The notes: generated from the letters alone by a model not told the origin. A stretch of DNA of 64,000 nt from Rhodoferax sp. (GCF_030646845.1 NZ_JAUSLE010000047.1:1-64000), one strand, 5' to 3'. Positions 1-8,997 are shown, counted from the first letter of the stretch. Made by a program: numbers and translations.

Positions 1-555
1 ATGCAGGCGGCCTCGTTCGAGGCGCTGTACTCAGCCTTCAGCCGCATGCATGTGCAAAAGACCTGGGACGGCATCATGAACGCGCCGGTCGGCCTGGACG
101 ACATCGTGCTGGCCGAGATGCTGTGGGCGGCCTTCAAGTCGCTGTTCACCGTCACCGCCATCCTGGGCGTAATGCTGGCCCTGGGCATCAGCCATTCGCC
201 AAGACTGCTGCTGGCCTGGCCGATTCTGCTGGGCGTGGGCATCACCTTTAGCTGCATCGCGCTGATCTTCAACGCACTGGCCAAGGGTTATGATTTTTTC
301 ACCTACTACTTCACGCTGTTTCTGACCCCGATGATGTTTTTGAGCGGTGTTTTCTTTCCATTGGAGCAGTTGCCGGTGGCCGTGCGCGTGGTGGCGGACT
401 GGCTGCCACTGAGCAACGCCGTGCAACTGGTGCGACCCCTGTTCATGGACCAGTGGCCTGCCAACGTGGCACGCCATGCACTGGTTTTGCTGGCCTATAC
501 CGGGGTGGCGTTTTGGGTGGCGCTGGCGCTGACGCGCAAGCGGTTTCGGGTATGA
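1..555 (+). CDS. ABC-2 type transporter permease, NodJ-like (5' truncated)
   Basis: C-terminal part of an ABC-2 family membrane permease, an inner-membrane subunit that works with an ABC ATPase in export. Visible are about five hydrophobic segments (for example around residues 45-65, 75-95, 98-120 and 160-178) and the family-typical FLSGVFFPLEQLP followed by PLSNAVQLVRPL. NodJ-type permeases are about 250-260 residues, so roughly 70 N-terminal residues lie before the window; the first ATG here is probably an internal Met. The stop overlaps the next start (ATGA), implying translational coupling. The exported substrate cannot be told. Confidence 0.85.
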   Translation: MQAASFEALYSAFSRMHVQKTWDGIMNAPVGLDDIVLAEMLWAAFKSLFTVTAILGVMLALGISHSPRLLLAWPILLGVGITFSCIALIFNALAKGYDFFTYYFTLFLTPMMFLSGVFFPLEQLPVAVRVVADWLPLSNAVQLVRPLFMDQWPANVARHALVLLAYTGVAFWVALALTRKRFRV

Positions 556-1064
556 GTGCCCCACCAGCCCCCGTGCTGTCCGCCGATCTGATTGCCATGG
601 TGCAACGCGGCGTCTCCACCATCGTGAGCTCTTGCGATGCGGCGCTGCGCCCCAGCATGATGCGGGCGATGGGCAGCACGATCACAGACGATGGGCGTTT
701 TGCCACCGTCTACCTGTCGCGCAAGCAGTCGCGCCAATTGCTGCAGGACATCGCGGCCAGCGGGCGCGTGGCGGTCGTCTTCACGCATCCGGCCAGCAAC
801 CGGGCCCTGCAGCTCAAGTCCCTACAGGCCCGCACACGCAACACGGATGCCACGGACCAGGCCGTACTGGCGCGCTACCTGGTCGCCATGGAAACGGAAA
901 TCGCGGAGGTCGGCTTTCCGCCGGTCCTCACGCGCGCCATGCTGGCCCACGACATCGCCGATGTGGTGGCCGTGGAGTTTGAGCCCGCCGAGGCCTTCGA
1001 CCAGACACCGGGGCCCAAGGCCGGCGCGCCATTGGACGCGGTGCGCGCTGGAGATGGCACATGA
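552..1064 (+). CDS. Pyridoxamine 5'-phosphate oxidase-fold protein
   Basis: A 170-residue protein of the split-barrel flavin-binding fold, judged from the N-terminal pattern of an early strand, the segment TITDDGRFATVYLSRKQSRQ and the helix-strand pair RVAVVFTHPASNRALQLKS. The start is fixed by the ATGA overlap with the upstream permease, and its own stop overlaps the next start in the same way (1061-1064). The three genes therefore form one coupled unit. It lacks the obvious catalytic set of a PdxH oxidase, so a flavin or heme binding or general redox role is more likely than vitamin B6 synthesis. Substrate unknown. Confidence 0.65.
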   Translation: MSAPPAPVLSADLIAMVQRGVSTIVSSCDAALRPSMMRAMGSTITDDGRFATVYLSRKQSRQLLQDIAASGRVAVVFTHPASNRALQLKSLQARTRNTDATDQAVLARYLVAMETEIAEVGFPPVLTRAMLAHDIADVVAVEFEPAEAFDQTPGPKAGAPLDAVRAGDGT

Positions 1065-2401
1065 ACAAGCCCACTCTGGGCGAGATTCGCCCCTGTCTGG
1101 AGGGCCTCATTCCGGCCGTCATCGCCACGGCCGCTGCCGACGGCACGCCCAATGTGGCCTACATCTCGCAGGTCTGCTTTGTCGATGAAGACCATGTGGC
1201 GCTGTCGTTCCAGTTCTTCAATAAGACGCGTGCCAACATCCTGGCCAACCCCCATGCCAGCCTGCTGGTGCTGCATCCGCAAACCGCGCAGTTCTTTCGC
1301 CTGCACATTCGGTATTTGCGCACCGAGACACAGGGCCCGCTGTTTGAAAGCATGAAGGCCCAACTGGCCGGCATTGCATCGCACACCGGCATGGCCAATG
1401 TGTTCATGCTACGGGGCTCCGACGTCTATGCGGTGCAGGAGATCGAGGCGCTGGAAGGCTCACCACTGCCGGCACCGCCGCCGCGCTGCGGCATGCTCAA
1501 TAACGTGCGCCGCTGCAGCGAACGCCTGTCACGCTGCACGTCGCTGGACGAAGTGCTGAACGCCACGCTGGCCACACTGACCGACTTCATGGGCGTGCAA
1601 CACGCCATGCTGTTGATGCTGGACCCGGTGAACCAACGCCTGTACACCGTGGCCAGCTGTGGCTACGCCACCTCGGGCGTGGGCTCGGAGATCGCCGTGG
1701 GCCATGGCGTGATTGGCGTGGCCGCACGCGAACGCACGCCGGTGCGCATTCAGCACATGACGACCGCCTACCTGTACAGCAGCGCCATCCGCAGCAGCCT
1801 GCAGGCGAATACGCCGGACCTTGCTCTGGACGTGGACATTCCCTACCCCGGCCTGCGCGAGCCGCACAGCCAGTTGGCCGTGCCCATCGTCTCCGCCGCG
1901 CGCGTGCTGGGCGTGGTGTTCGTGGAGAGCCCGCACGACATGCAGTTTGGCTTTGAGGACGAGGACATGCTGGTGGCCATTGCCGGTCATCTGGGTGCGG
2001 CCATCGACCTGATGCAGTCCGCCAGTGAGCCCCAGGAGACGGTGGCCGCCGAGCCATCCGCACCGCCGGCGCTCGGGTCCGCCCTGCAAGTGCGCCACTA
2101 CCGCGCCAACGACAGCATCTTCATCGGCGACGATTACCTGATCAAGGGCGTTGCGGGCGCCATCTTCTGGAAGCTGGTGCGCAACTACACCGAGCAGGGG
2201 CGCACCGCCTTCAGCAACCGCGAACTGCGGCTGGACCCCGACCTGGGCCTGCCCGACGTGACCGACAACCTGGAGGCACGCCTGCTGCTGCTGCAGCGCC
2301 GGCTCAAGGAGCACGGCCCGATGGTGCGCATCGAGAAGACCGGGCGTGGCCGCTTCCAGTTGATGGTGCAGCGCCCGTTGGAGTTGCAGGAAGCCTCCTG
2401 A
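1061..2401 (+). CDS. PNPOx-like / GAF / C-terminal winged-helix-like multidomain protein
   Basis: A 446-residue soluble protein with three parts: an N-terminal pyridoxamine-oxidase-like split barrel (about 1-130, with PAVIATAAADGTPNVAYISQV), a GAF sensor domain (about 150-320, with GVIGVAARERTPVRI and PHSQLAVPIVSAARVLGVVFVES), and a C-terminal segment of about 90 residues (from about 355) rich in short helices that may be a winged helix. The arrangement suggests a flavin or small-ligand sensor linked to an effector domain. It is coupled to the preceding split-barrel gene by an ATGA overlap. I do not know a characterised protein with this exact architecture. Confidence 0.7.
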   Translation: MNKPTLGEIRPCLEGLIPAVIATAAADGTPNVAYISQVCFVDEDHVALSFQFFNKTRANILANPHASLLVLHPQTAQFFRLHIRYLRTETQGPLFESMKAQLAGIASHTGMANVFMLRGSDVYAVQEIEALEGSPLPAPPPRCGMLNNVRRCSERLSRCTSLDEVLNATLATLTDFMGVQHAMLLMLDPVNQRLYTVASCGYATSGVGSEIAVGHGVIGVAARERTPVRIQHMTTAYLYSSAIRSSLQANTPDLALDVDIPYPGLREPHSQLAVPIVSAARVLGVVFVESPHDMQFGFEDEDMLVAIAGHLGAAIDLMQSASEPQETVAAEPSAPPALGSALQVRHYRANDSIFIGDDYLIKGVAGAIFWKLVRNYTEQGRTAFSNRELRLDPDLGLPDVTDNLEARLLLLQRRLKEHGPMVRIEKTGRGRFQLMVQRPLELQEAS

Positions 2402-2425
2402 CGCCCGCCCCTGTCAGCACCGCGC

Positions 2426-4006
2426 TCAGTTCAGCGTGTGAACGGTCTGGTAGCGGCCCGAGCGGAGCATTTCCGTGACGGCGGCCGTATCGTCGCCAAG
2501 ACCATACCCCACCAGCAGTTGCACGCCCTTCAGGCCCGTGAGGTTCTCACTGGAAGCGAGGCGCACCGGCACCGACCGTGGCAGCGCTCCGGACAGATAG
2601 GGCGGGATCGCAGCCATCGTGGTGTAGGGCACCCAGCCGTTGGAGCCCAGGAAGAACAGGCCCGATCCCGTTTGTGCTGCCACGTAGACCCGGCCCGCCT
2701 TGCCACGGTGCAGCGTGGACACGGCTGCGGCGACGTCCACTGTGGCAATGCCCAGCGGGCCGGTCTGCGATCCGCTAAACATGCCGCTGGCTTCGCCCAC
2801 CCGGCCCGCGTCAAATGGCACTCCGGCGGCCTGCATCACGCGCACGGGCGTGGTGGACTTGCTGGCTGCGCCGGTGGCCAGATTGGTGGCCCTGCCCCAC
2901 ACCCACACACTTCCGTCCGTCCCGATGGCTGCAGAAATGGCCGAGCCTGCGGCTGCGGCCACCACCGGCGGCAAGCCTGCGATGTGCGCAATCTTGGGCG
3001 CTTCGGTGGAGGGATTGACGAGCGTGCCGTCGCCCAGTTGACCGGCGCTGTTGGTGCCGCACGCATGGAGCGCGCCGTCGGCGTCGATGAACAGAGTATG
3101 ACCATCCCCCGGTTCGATCTGGCTGATGCGCGCCAGGCCCTGGATGGGCGAGATATCGATCAGTGCATAGGACGACGTGCGTACACCGGCCTGTCCGCAG
3201 AAGGTGGCATTGGTTGATGCCTGGCCCCAGGCCACCACGGACCCGTCGTTCTTCAGCGCGTAATACTGTCCCGCGATGTTGATGGAGGTCGATGCGACAG
3301 CCTGCACGGAGGGCAAGGCATTGATCACGACGGGCGCCGTGGCGCTGCCGGCGACGGGTGCCAGTGCCTGGTTGCCGTTCAGCCCCCAGGCCAACAGCTT
3401 ACCGTCCTGGCGCAGCGACAGCACCGCGGCGTCCGATGCGCTCACCGCCACCGCACCCTCTGCTCCGGCCACCAGCCGGGGTACATAGTTGCCACCCGCG
3501 CTGACTTGGCCGGTGCCCAGTTGCGCGCTGCTGTTGCTGCCCCAGGCATACACCCGCCCGGATGCGTCCGTAGCGAAGGCCGCTGCCGTGTCGGTGCCGG
3601 CATTGATGCTGACGATGTTGGACAGGCCATTGATCTGCACCGGCACGCTGGTGCCGTTGCCGCCGGTGCGGCCACCGGAGTTGTCACCCCAGGCCCAGAC
3701 GGTGCCGTCGGCCTTGAGTGCCATCGAGAAGGAGCCCCGCGCCACCACCTGCACCACATTCTGCAGCGTGGGAATCTGGGTAGGCGCCGTGCGCGTGCTG
3801 GTGCTGCCCAGGCCGAGCTGCCCGCTGCCGCCATAGCCCCAGGCCCAGACCGTGCCGTCGGCGCGCAGCACCAGGGCATGGTCGCCACCCATGGACACGG
3901 CGGGCTGCACCGCGTGGGCGGCGGATAGGGCAAAGGCGGAGCACAGCGCAGCGACGCCTATGGCGGCGGCCGTACGAAAGTTCTGTTTCATCATTGGATG
4001 TTTCAT
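2426..4006 (-). CDS. Secreted RCC1-repeat protein
   Basis: About 526 residues. The start chosen at 4006 gives a clear Sec signal peptide (MKHPMMKQNFRTAAAIGVAA, cleavage after AHA); the second Met at 3994 is also possible. About seven RCC1-type blades follow, each with the pattern HALVLRADGTVWAWG...GQLG, predicting a seven-bladed beta propeller in the periplasm or outside the cell. The last 130 residues (about 400-526, beginning GVPFDAGRVGEASG) are not repeats and resemble no domain I recognise. Family members act in protein interaction or adhesion; nothing here fixes the partner. It is convergent with the gene at 1061-2401. Confidence 0.85.
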   Translation of the reverse strand: MKHPMMKQNFRTAAAIGVAALCSAFALSAAHAVQPAVSMGGDHALVLRADGTVWAWGYGGSGQLGLGSTSTRTAPTQIPTLQNVVQVVARGSFSMALKADGTVWAWGDNSGGRTGGNGTSVPVQINGLSNIVSINAGTDTAAAFATDASGRVYAWGSNSSAQLGTGQVSAGGNYVPRLVAGAEGAVAVSASDAAVLSLRQDGKLLAWGLNGNQALAPVAGSATAPVVINALPSVQAVASTSINIAGQYYALKNDGSVVAWGQASTNATFCGQAGVRTSSYALIDISPIQGLARISQIEPGDGHTLFIDADGALHACGTNSAGQLGDGTLVNPSTEAPKIAHIAGLPPVVAAAAGSAISAAIGTDGSVWVWGRATNLATGAASKSTTPVRVMQAAGVPFDAGRVGEASGMFSGSQTGPLGIATVDVAAAVSTLHRGKAGRVYVAAQTGSGLFFLGSNGWVPYTTMAAIPPYLSGALPRSVPVRLASSENLTGLKGVQLLVGYGLGDDTAAVTEMLRSGRYQTVHTLN

Positions 4007-4046
4007 CGGTTCAATCAAAAAGGACAAGAAGGAAGAAGGCTTGGTC

Positions 4047-4433
4047 TCATGCCCATTCGTCATAGGCGCGAAACACCATGAACAGCATGGTCGCCGCCCC
4101 CACCAAAACCGCGACCGACGAGAAACCCAGAATCGGCTCCAACTGGGGTGGTGGCACAAAGCCGCCGTACAGCAGAAACAGCCCCGCGCACATCGCTAGC
4201 ACGCCAAGCTGGTGCGCCAGGAATTGCATCCAGGCCAGCGCCGGCCGTGCGGCCCGCAGCCACAGCTTGTAGACCACGCCATACACCAAGGAGGTGATGA
4301 AGCCCACCAGCAGAATGTGCGCATGGGTCACATGCTGCCCGTGGTTTTGCGATGCCGCCATGTAGATGCCCAGTCCCATGCCTGCCAGGGCATAGGACAG
4401 CGCGCACAAGACCTGTTTTCGATCGAATCCCAT
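4047..4433 (-). CDS. Four-TM membrane protein with HxHxxxxGF motif
   Basis: A 128-residue inner-membrane protein with four predicted helices (about 8-25, 40-58, 68-92, 100-122). The second helix begins with HVTHAHILLVGF, a histidine pattern shared with small proteins related to subunit I of heme-copper oxidases. The start is supported by GGGAGT a few bases upstream. It lies 32 bp downstream of the hemerythrin gene on the same strand, so the two are probably cotranscribed and may take part in oxygen or nitric oxide handling (inference). Heme binding is not proven; only two clustered histidines plus H34 are visible. Confidence 0.7.
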   Translation of the reverse strand: MGFDRKQVLCALSYALAGMGLGIYMAASQNHGQHVTHAHILLVGFITSLVYGVVYKLWLRAARPALAWMQFLAHQLGVLAMCAGLFLLYGGFVPPPQLEPILGFSSVAVLVGAATMLFMVFRAYDEWA

Positions 4434-4465
4434 TTGCTGACTCCCTTTTCCGTTGTGCTGCGTGC

Positions 4466-5203
4466 TCACGCGGTGACCAGACCCGCCACCGGGGGCAGAC
4501 CCAAGGCGCGGCTGAGCTTGGCCCAGTCCGCCTGCGACAGGTGCGGCTGCACGACAGCCAGCGCCGCGGCAAAGGCCGGCGCTGGGGCATGGGCCTGCAT
4601 GTCGCCCAGCATGCCCGCCCGTTCGGCGGGGTTCATGGCGGGTACGAGCCAGCGCAGCGCAAACATCATCTCGGCCGGTGCAATCGATGCCAACAAGGCA
4701 TCGTGGATGGCGATCAGCTCGGCATCGGTGTAACGGGCCCACAGCACGGCGTTGTGCGCGGTTTCTTCCATGTGCATGTGCTGGAAGTTCTCGGCCACGA
4801 AGAGGGTCAGGGCCAGGTACAGGTCCTGCGCCAGCGCTGCGGCTGAGCCTGCTTCGCTTGCACATAAGGCAGCCACCTTGCGTTTCAGGTTGTCGATGTT
4901 CGCGACATGGTCGTCATGCTCGTGTGCAATGCGTGCGCTGGCGCCTGGGGCGCGTGCCTCGATGGCGGTGTGCACAAAGTTGTTTTCGTGCTCCAAATGG
5001 GAGCTGCAAAAATCCAGCAGTTCCAGCACCCGCTCGCCTACGGCGGCCAGCTCTTGCGGATCCTGCGGGTCCATGCGCCCAACAGCCATCAGCGTGTCGG
5101 CCATCAAGGCGCGCATCGCCTTGTGGATGCCGGCATACATGTCAAAGCGGGGAGTGGAGTGGGCGGCCGCGACGGCCCGGTTTTCTTGTGCAGTGTGTTT
5201 CAC
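4466..5203 (-). CDS. Hemerythrin HHE-domain protein
   Basis: A 245-residue soluble protein with the diiron ligand pattern of hemerythrins: HLEHENNFVH near residue 80, HEHDDH near 108, and FQHMHMEET near 155. These form a four-helix bundle carrying a non-heme diiron site that binds O2 or NO. The C-terminal 90 residues form a helical extension seen in bacterial HHE proteins. The start codon is GTG (5203), supported by GAGGAAAG upstream. The AT-rich leader beyond it (about 5310-5370) has three copies of TTGCTA and probably holds the promoter. Sits first in a unit with the four-TM gene. Confidence 0.85.
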   Translation of the reverse strand: MKHTAQENRAVAAAHSTPRFDMYAGIHKAMRALMADTLMAVGRMDPQDPQELAAVGERVLELLDFCSSHLEHENNFVHTAIEARAPGASARIAHEHDDHVANIDNLKRKVAALCASEAGSAAALAQDLYLALTLFVAENFQHMHMEETAHNAVLWARYTDAELIAIHDALLASIAPAEMMFALRWLVPAMNPAERAGMLGDMQAHAPAPAFAAALAVVQPHLSQADWAKLSRALGLPPVAGLVTA

Positions 5204-5400
5204 GGTACTTCTTTCCTCAGGTTTTTGGTGCCCGTTTTGGGCCTGGCCTGGTGGCGCCCCATGCGCCAGTGACCATGGAAAGAAGTCTAGAAATTTGCCG
5301 TGTGCGGCGTTGCTAAATATTGCCTACGGTTTTGCTACGCAATACTTAACAATTTGCTAAAAAGATCTTAAGGACGGCAAACGCCGCATCGGCGGACCGC

Positions 5401-7011
5401 TCAGGCCTCCATCGCGGCGGCCTTGATCAGGTCGGCCGCCTTCTCGGCAATCATGATGGTGGGGGCATTGGTGTTGCCGCTGACGATGCGCGGCATGATG
5501 GAGGCGTCCACCACGCGCAGGCCCTGCACGCCATAGACCCGCAGCTTGTGGTCGACCACATCCATCAGGCTTTTGCCCATGCGGCACGTGCCCACCGGGT
5601 CGTACAGCGAATCGGCGTTGTCCCGCAGGAATTGCTCGATGTGGAAGTCGCTGCTGGCCTGCGCGGAGTGCTTGGTTTCACGCCCGCCCAGCTGGGCCAG
5701 TGCGGGTTGCTGCAACAGGTCGCGCATGATTCGGAAGCCACGCGCCAGGCGCTCCATGTCGTCGCGCACACCCAGAAAATTCGGGTCGATCAAGGGCGGC
5801 TCAAACGGGTCCTTGCTGCGCAGCGTCACGAGGCCCCGGCTCGCCGGGCGCAGCAGACTGACCAGGCCCGAAAATCCATGACCCAGCGCGGTGCTGCGAC
5901 CATGGTCCAGCATCTTGCCCACGACGAAGTGCAACTGCAGGTCCGGCGTGCGCTCCGAGGACTGGCTTTTGATGAAGCCACCAGCCTCGGCGAAGTTGGT
6001 GGTCAGCAAGCCCGTGCGGTGTTTCTGCCACTCCACCAGGCCCCGGGCTACGTTGAGGGCTCCCGTCAGCGACAGACCAAAACTTTCGGTGAGGCGCGGC
6101 GCGTTGATGACCTGGGCGACGCCGATGTGGTCATGCAGGTTGTGCCCCACGCCGGGCAGGTCGTGCACGGTGGCAATGCCTTTGCGTACCAGGTGTTTGT
6201 GCGGGCCAATGCCAGACAGCATCAGGATCTGCGGTGACTGCAGCGCGCCGGCGCACAGCAGCACTTCGCGTGCGCAGCGCAGTTGCATGGTCTCGCCGTC
6301 GCGCACGAACTCCACACCCACTGCGCGTTTGTGCTCAACCAGGATGCGCGTGGCGTGGGCTCTGGTAAACACGCGGATGTTAGGGCGGCGGTGGATGGGC
6401 GTCAGGTAGGCCTTGGCGGCACTGCAGCGCTCGCCGTTGCGCTGTGTGACCTGGTACGGGCCCACGCCCTCCTGGCTGGCGCCGTTGAAGTCCGGGTTGG
6501 GCGAATACCCTGCCTGCTGGGCTGCCTCCAGAAATACTGTCCCCAGTCGACTGGGGCTGGCCAGGTCCATGACATGCAGCGGGCCCTCGATGCCATGGAA
6601 GTCGTCTTCCCCCCGGGCGTTGTCCTCGGCTCGTTTGAAATAGGGCAGCAGGTCGTCGTAGGACCAGCCCGGATTGCCCATCGCGGCCCAGTGGTCGTAG
6701 TCGGCACGCTGGCCGCGGATGTAGACCATGGCGTTGATCGCGCTGGAGCCCCCCAGCACCTTGCCCCGCGGCTGGTAGCCGCAGCGGCCGTTGAGTCCGG
6801 GCTGCTCCGTGGTCTCGAACTGCCAGTTGGCATCGCCCTTCTTCATCAGCACCGCCTGCCCCGCCGGGCAGTGCATCAGCACGCCCTTGTCCGACGCGCC
6901 CGCTTCCAGCAGTGCCACGTTGATTCCGGGGTTTTCGGTCAGGCGAGAAGCCAGCACGCAGCCGGCGGAGCCACCGCCCACGATGATGTAGTCAAACTGC
7001 CCCTCAGCCAT
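5401..7011 (-). CDS. GMC-family FAD-dependent oxidoreductase (choline/alcohol dehydrogenase type)
   Basis: 536 residues, the usual GMC length. The N-terminal dinucleotide fold is [18 protein letters not shown], the second GMC signature is around [16 protein letters not shown], and the C-terminal substrate domain ends with DPVGTCRMG and [18 protein letters not shown]. Such enzymes oxidise primary alcohols or choline, passing electrons from FAD to a carrier. The start at 7011 gives the canonical [10 protein letters not shown] opening; an upstream Met would add 17 unlikely residues. It is divergent from an ohrR-type regulator, with the Ohr-box-like operator between them, so it may be regulated by organic peroxides. 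The substrate is not identifiable. Confidence 0.9.
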   Translation of the reverse strand: MAEGQFDYIIVGGGSAGCVLASRLTENPGINVALLEAGASDKGVLMHCPAGQAVLMKKGDANWQFETTEQPGLNGRCGYQPRGKVLGGSSAINAMVYIRGQRADYDHWAAMGNPGWSYDDLLPYFKRAEDNARGEDDFHGIEGPLHVMDLASPSRLGTVFLEAAQQAGYSPNPDFNGASQEGVGPYQVTQRNGERCSAAKAYLTPIHRRPNIRVFTRAHATRILVEHKRAVGVEFVRDGETMQLRCAREVLLCAGALQSPQILMLSGIGPHKHLVRKGIATVHDLPGVGHNLHDHIGVAQVINAPRLTESFGLSLTGALNVARGLVEWQKHRTGLLTTNFAEAGGFIKSQSSERTPDLQLHFVVGKMLDHGRSTALGHGFSGLVSLLRPASRGLVTLRSKDPFEPPLIDPNFLGVRDDMERLARGFRIMRDLLQQPALAQLGGRETKHSAQASSDFHIEQFLRDNADSLYDPVGTCRMGKSLMDVVDHKLRVYGVQGLRVVDASIMPRIVSGNTNAPTIMIAEKAADLIKAAAMEA

Positions 7012-7077
7012 GTGGTTGGTCTCCGCGGAATGTTGTGCTGCCTTGCCCCGAAGTACCTGCATCGTACAGATGTTTAT

Positions 7078-7112
7078 TTAAATTGCACACAATTTAATTG
7101 CGTGCTACAATT
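7078..7112. promoter_or_regulatory. Ohr-box-like operator between GMC gene and ohrR
   Basis: A perfect 20-bp inverted repeat TTAAATTG-CACA-CAATTTAA spans 7078-7097, and a second AATTG...CAATT pair extends to 7112. OhrR regulators are known to bind AT-rich palindromes of ACAATT/AATTGT half-sites, so this is very likely the autoregulatory operator. It ends only five bases before the ohrR ATG and also sits upstream of the divergent GMC gene, so one site could govern both directions. Confidence 0.75.
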
Positions 7113-7117
7113 CAACC

Positions 7118-7597
7118 ATGCGAACCACACCTTCCACCACGCCCCCCGCCAATCCGGCCCAGCTGCTGGACAACCAGGTGTGCTTCGCGCTGTATTCCGC
7201 GTCGCTGGCCATGACCAAGCTCTACAAGCCGCTGCTCGACGCGCTGGGTCTGACCTACCCGCAGTACCTGGTGCTGCTGGTGCTGTGGGAGACGGATGGC
7301 CCCACCGTGTCCACGCTGGGCGAACGCCTGAGCCTGGATTCCGGCACGCTGACTCCCCTGCTCAAACGCATGGAAGCCGCCGGCTGGCTGGAGCGTCGGC
7401 GCTCCAGCGCCGACGAGCGCCGGGTGCACGTGTGGCTCAGCCCGGCGGGCCAACAGCTGCAGCGCGAGGCTGCCCACATTCCGGGCTGTGTGCTGGCCCA
7501 AAGCGGCCTGTCGCTGGGTGAGCTGGTCGCGCTGAACCAACAGATCAAAAAACTGCGCGGTGCCATGCATGCCAGCGCAGCCCCATCCAACCCCTGA
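7118..7597 (+). CDS. ohrR: MarR-family organic-peroxide sensor OhrR
   Basis: A 159-residue MarR-type winged-helix repressor. Cys22 in [12 protein letters not shown] is at the position of the peroxide-sensing cysteine of OhrR, and the pair of tyrosines that hold it (YSAS and the [14 protein letters not shown] segment) is present. The DNA-binding wing is [13 protein letters not shown]. OhrR represses ohr until its cysteine is oxidised by organic hydroperoxides. Consistent with this, ohr lies two genes downstream on the same strand and a palindromic operator lies just upstream. No Shine-Dalgarno is visible, so the mRNA may be nearly leaderless. Confidence 0.9.
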   Translation: MRTTPSTTPPANPAQLLDNQVCFALYSASLAMTKLYKPLLDALGLTYPQYLVLLVLWETDGPTVSTLGERLSLDSGTLTPLLKRMEAAGWLERRRSSADERRVHVWLSPAGQQLQREAAHIPGCVLAQSGLSLGELVALNQQIKKLRGAMHASAAPSNP

Positions 7598-7616
7598 ACC
7601 CGAAAGGACCACCACT

Positions 7617-8303
7617 ATGTACCCAACCCCAGACACCACGCCACGGCCCGCCAACGGCCTGCGCACCTTGGCCCGCAGGCTGGGTTCGCAGCTGCGGCTG
7701 GTTACCACCGCCATGGCGCTCAGCCTGGGTCTGGTCGCCGTCGGCCAGGTGGCAGACGCCGCCACCGCCCTGGTCAAGGTCGATGACAACAGCTTCAAGT
7801 GCATGCGCCAGATGGCCCAGGTGCGCCACTTCTATGTCGACAACCTGCTGGGTGATGTGATGTCCACCGTCACCGCCGCCAATGCACCCAAGGGCGCGAT
7901 CTACCCGGTCGGTTCGGTCGTGCAATTGGTGCCCACCGAGGCCATGGTCAAGCGCGAGGCCGGCTTCAGCCCCGCCACCGGCGACTGGGAATTCTTTGAG
8001 TTGTCGGTCAATGAAAACGGCACCAAGATCGGCAAGCGGGGCTTTGCCGAGGTCAACAACCGCTTTGGCAAAAACTGCTTCACCTGCCACGTGCCGGCCC
8101 GTGAGACCTGGGACTTTATCTGCGAATCCGACCACGGCTGCGAAGCCATTCCCATCGACCACAAGATGACCGGCGCCCTGCAACGCTCCGACCCCCGCTG
8201 TGGCCCCGCCATTCCCGAAGCCGGCGACACCCTGGCTTTGCTGAAGCTGCGCGCCCTGGTCACCATCGGCGCCACCGTGAGCTGGTTCAAGAGCCTGCTC
8301 TAA
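7617..8303 (+). CDS. Periplasmic CxxCH cytochrome-like protein between ohrR and ohr
   Basis: 228 residues with an N-terminal export signal (RRLGSQLRLVTTAMALSLGL, cleaved near QVADA) and a single c-type heme motif, CFTCH, near residue 160 followed by a cysteine-rich stretch (FICESDHGCEAI, then DPRCGPAI). The middle region (FELSVNENGTKIGKRGFAEVN) recalls cytochrome P460-like proteins, an uncertain likeness. AAGGA precedes the ATG by 9 bases. It is embedded between ohrR and ohr, which are usually adjacent, so it is probably induced by organic peroxides and may act as a periplasmic electron carrier or heme peroxidase (inference). Confidence 0.65.
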   Translation: MYPTPDTTPRPANGLRTLARRLGSQLRLVTTAMALSLGLVAVGQVADAATALVKVDDNSFKCMRQMAQVRHFYVDNLLGDVMSTVTAANAPKGAIYPVGSVVQLVPTEAMVKREAGFSPATGDWEFFELSVNENGTKIGKRGFAEVNNRFGKNCFTCHVPARETWDFICESDHGCEAIPIDHKMTGALQRSDPRCGPAIPEAGDTLALLKLRALVTIGATVSWFKSLL

Positions 8304-8372
8304 GCCCCCGTTCTCTCACCCCATTACCCACCCGCTCCAACCCGGGGCACCTTACCTGAAAGCACCACCACC

Positions 8373-8801
8373 ATGGCCACCAAAGTCGAAAAAGTCATTT
8401 ACCAAGCCCACGCCAAATCCACCGGCGGACGCGACGGCACCACCCGCACGTCGGACGGTCTGCTGGACCTGAAGCTCGCCGTTCCCAAGGAAATGGGCGG
8501 CGCCGGCGGCGGCGTCAACCCCGAGCAGCTGTTTGCGGCCGGCTACAGCGCCTGCTTCATCGGCGCCATGAAGTTCGTCGCCGGTACGCAAAAGATTGCG
8601 CTGCCCGCCGACACCAGCATTGACGCCACCGTGGGCATCGGCCAGATCCCCCAGGGCTTTGGCATCGAAGTCCAGCTCGTGGTCAGCATCCCCGGCATGG
8701 AGCGCGCCGCCGCCGAGGCCCTGGTCGCCAAGGCCCACGCCGTGTGCCCCTACTCCAATGCAACCCGCGGCAACATTGAAGTGACGATCACCGTCGCCTA
8801 A
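8373..8801 (+). CDS. ohr: Organic hydroperoxide resistance protein Ohr
   Basis: 142 residues, the standard Ohr length in the OsmC/Ohr family. Both redox cysteines are in place: Cys61 in [12 protein letters not shown] and Cys125 in [13 protein letters not shown]; Arg20 in STGGRDG matches the catalytic arginine. Ohr is a cytoplasmic lipoyl-dependent thiol peroxidase that reduces organic hydroperoxides. It is the last gene of the ohrR-cytochrome-ohr unit and is followed by a strong terminator. Confidence 0.95.
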   Translation: MATKVEKVIYQAHAKSTGGRDGTTRTSDGLLDLKLAVPKEMGGAGGGVNPEQLFAAGYSACFIGAMKFVAGTQKIALPADTSIDATVGIGQIPQGFGIEVQLVVSIPGMERAAAEALVAKAHAVCPYSNATRGNIEVTITVA

Positions 8802-8833
8802 GCAAGCGGCCGCTGCATCGGCCGAATCCACGA

Positions 8834-8892
8834 CCCCGGCTTCGGCACCCAACTACCCCCTGTGGGTCATTGGGTGCCGAAGCCGGGGTTTT
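8834..8892 (+). terminator. Rho-independent terminator after ohr
   Basis: A perfect 19-bp inverted repeat (8834-8852 and 8870-8888, arm CCCCGGCTTCGGCACCCAA) with a 17-nt loop is followed by TTTT. It ends the ohrR operon. Confidence 0.85.
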
Positions 8893-8924
8893 GCGTTGTG
8901 CCGAGACGGTTCATGCCAAACTGG

Positions 8925-8972
8925 CCTCTAGCCCCCGTCAATGCTATACATTGCGCTATCTTTATGGTAGCA
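8925..8972 (+). repeat. Dispersed 45-bp repeat, copy 1 (intergenic)
   Basis: Starts CCTCTAGCCCCCGTCAAT, then TTGCGCTATC, then a GCTAT...GTAGC stem ending in TAGCA. Matches the family consensus AGCCCYCGTNNAT...GCGCT..AGCTATNNNNNNATAGCA seen at ten other places in the window. Confidence 0.8.
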
Positions 8973-8997
8973 ATTCTGCGGCGAGACCATTGGGAGT

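Noticed and set aside
6283..7521. 412-codon plus-strand frame through the GMC/ohrR intergenic region
   Set aside because: Runs antisense to the GMC gene and out of frame over ohrR; no domain-like segments.
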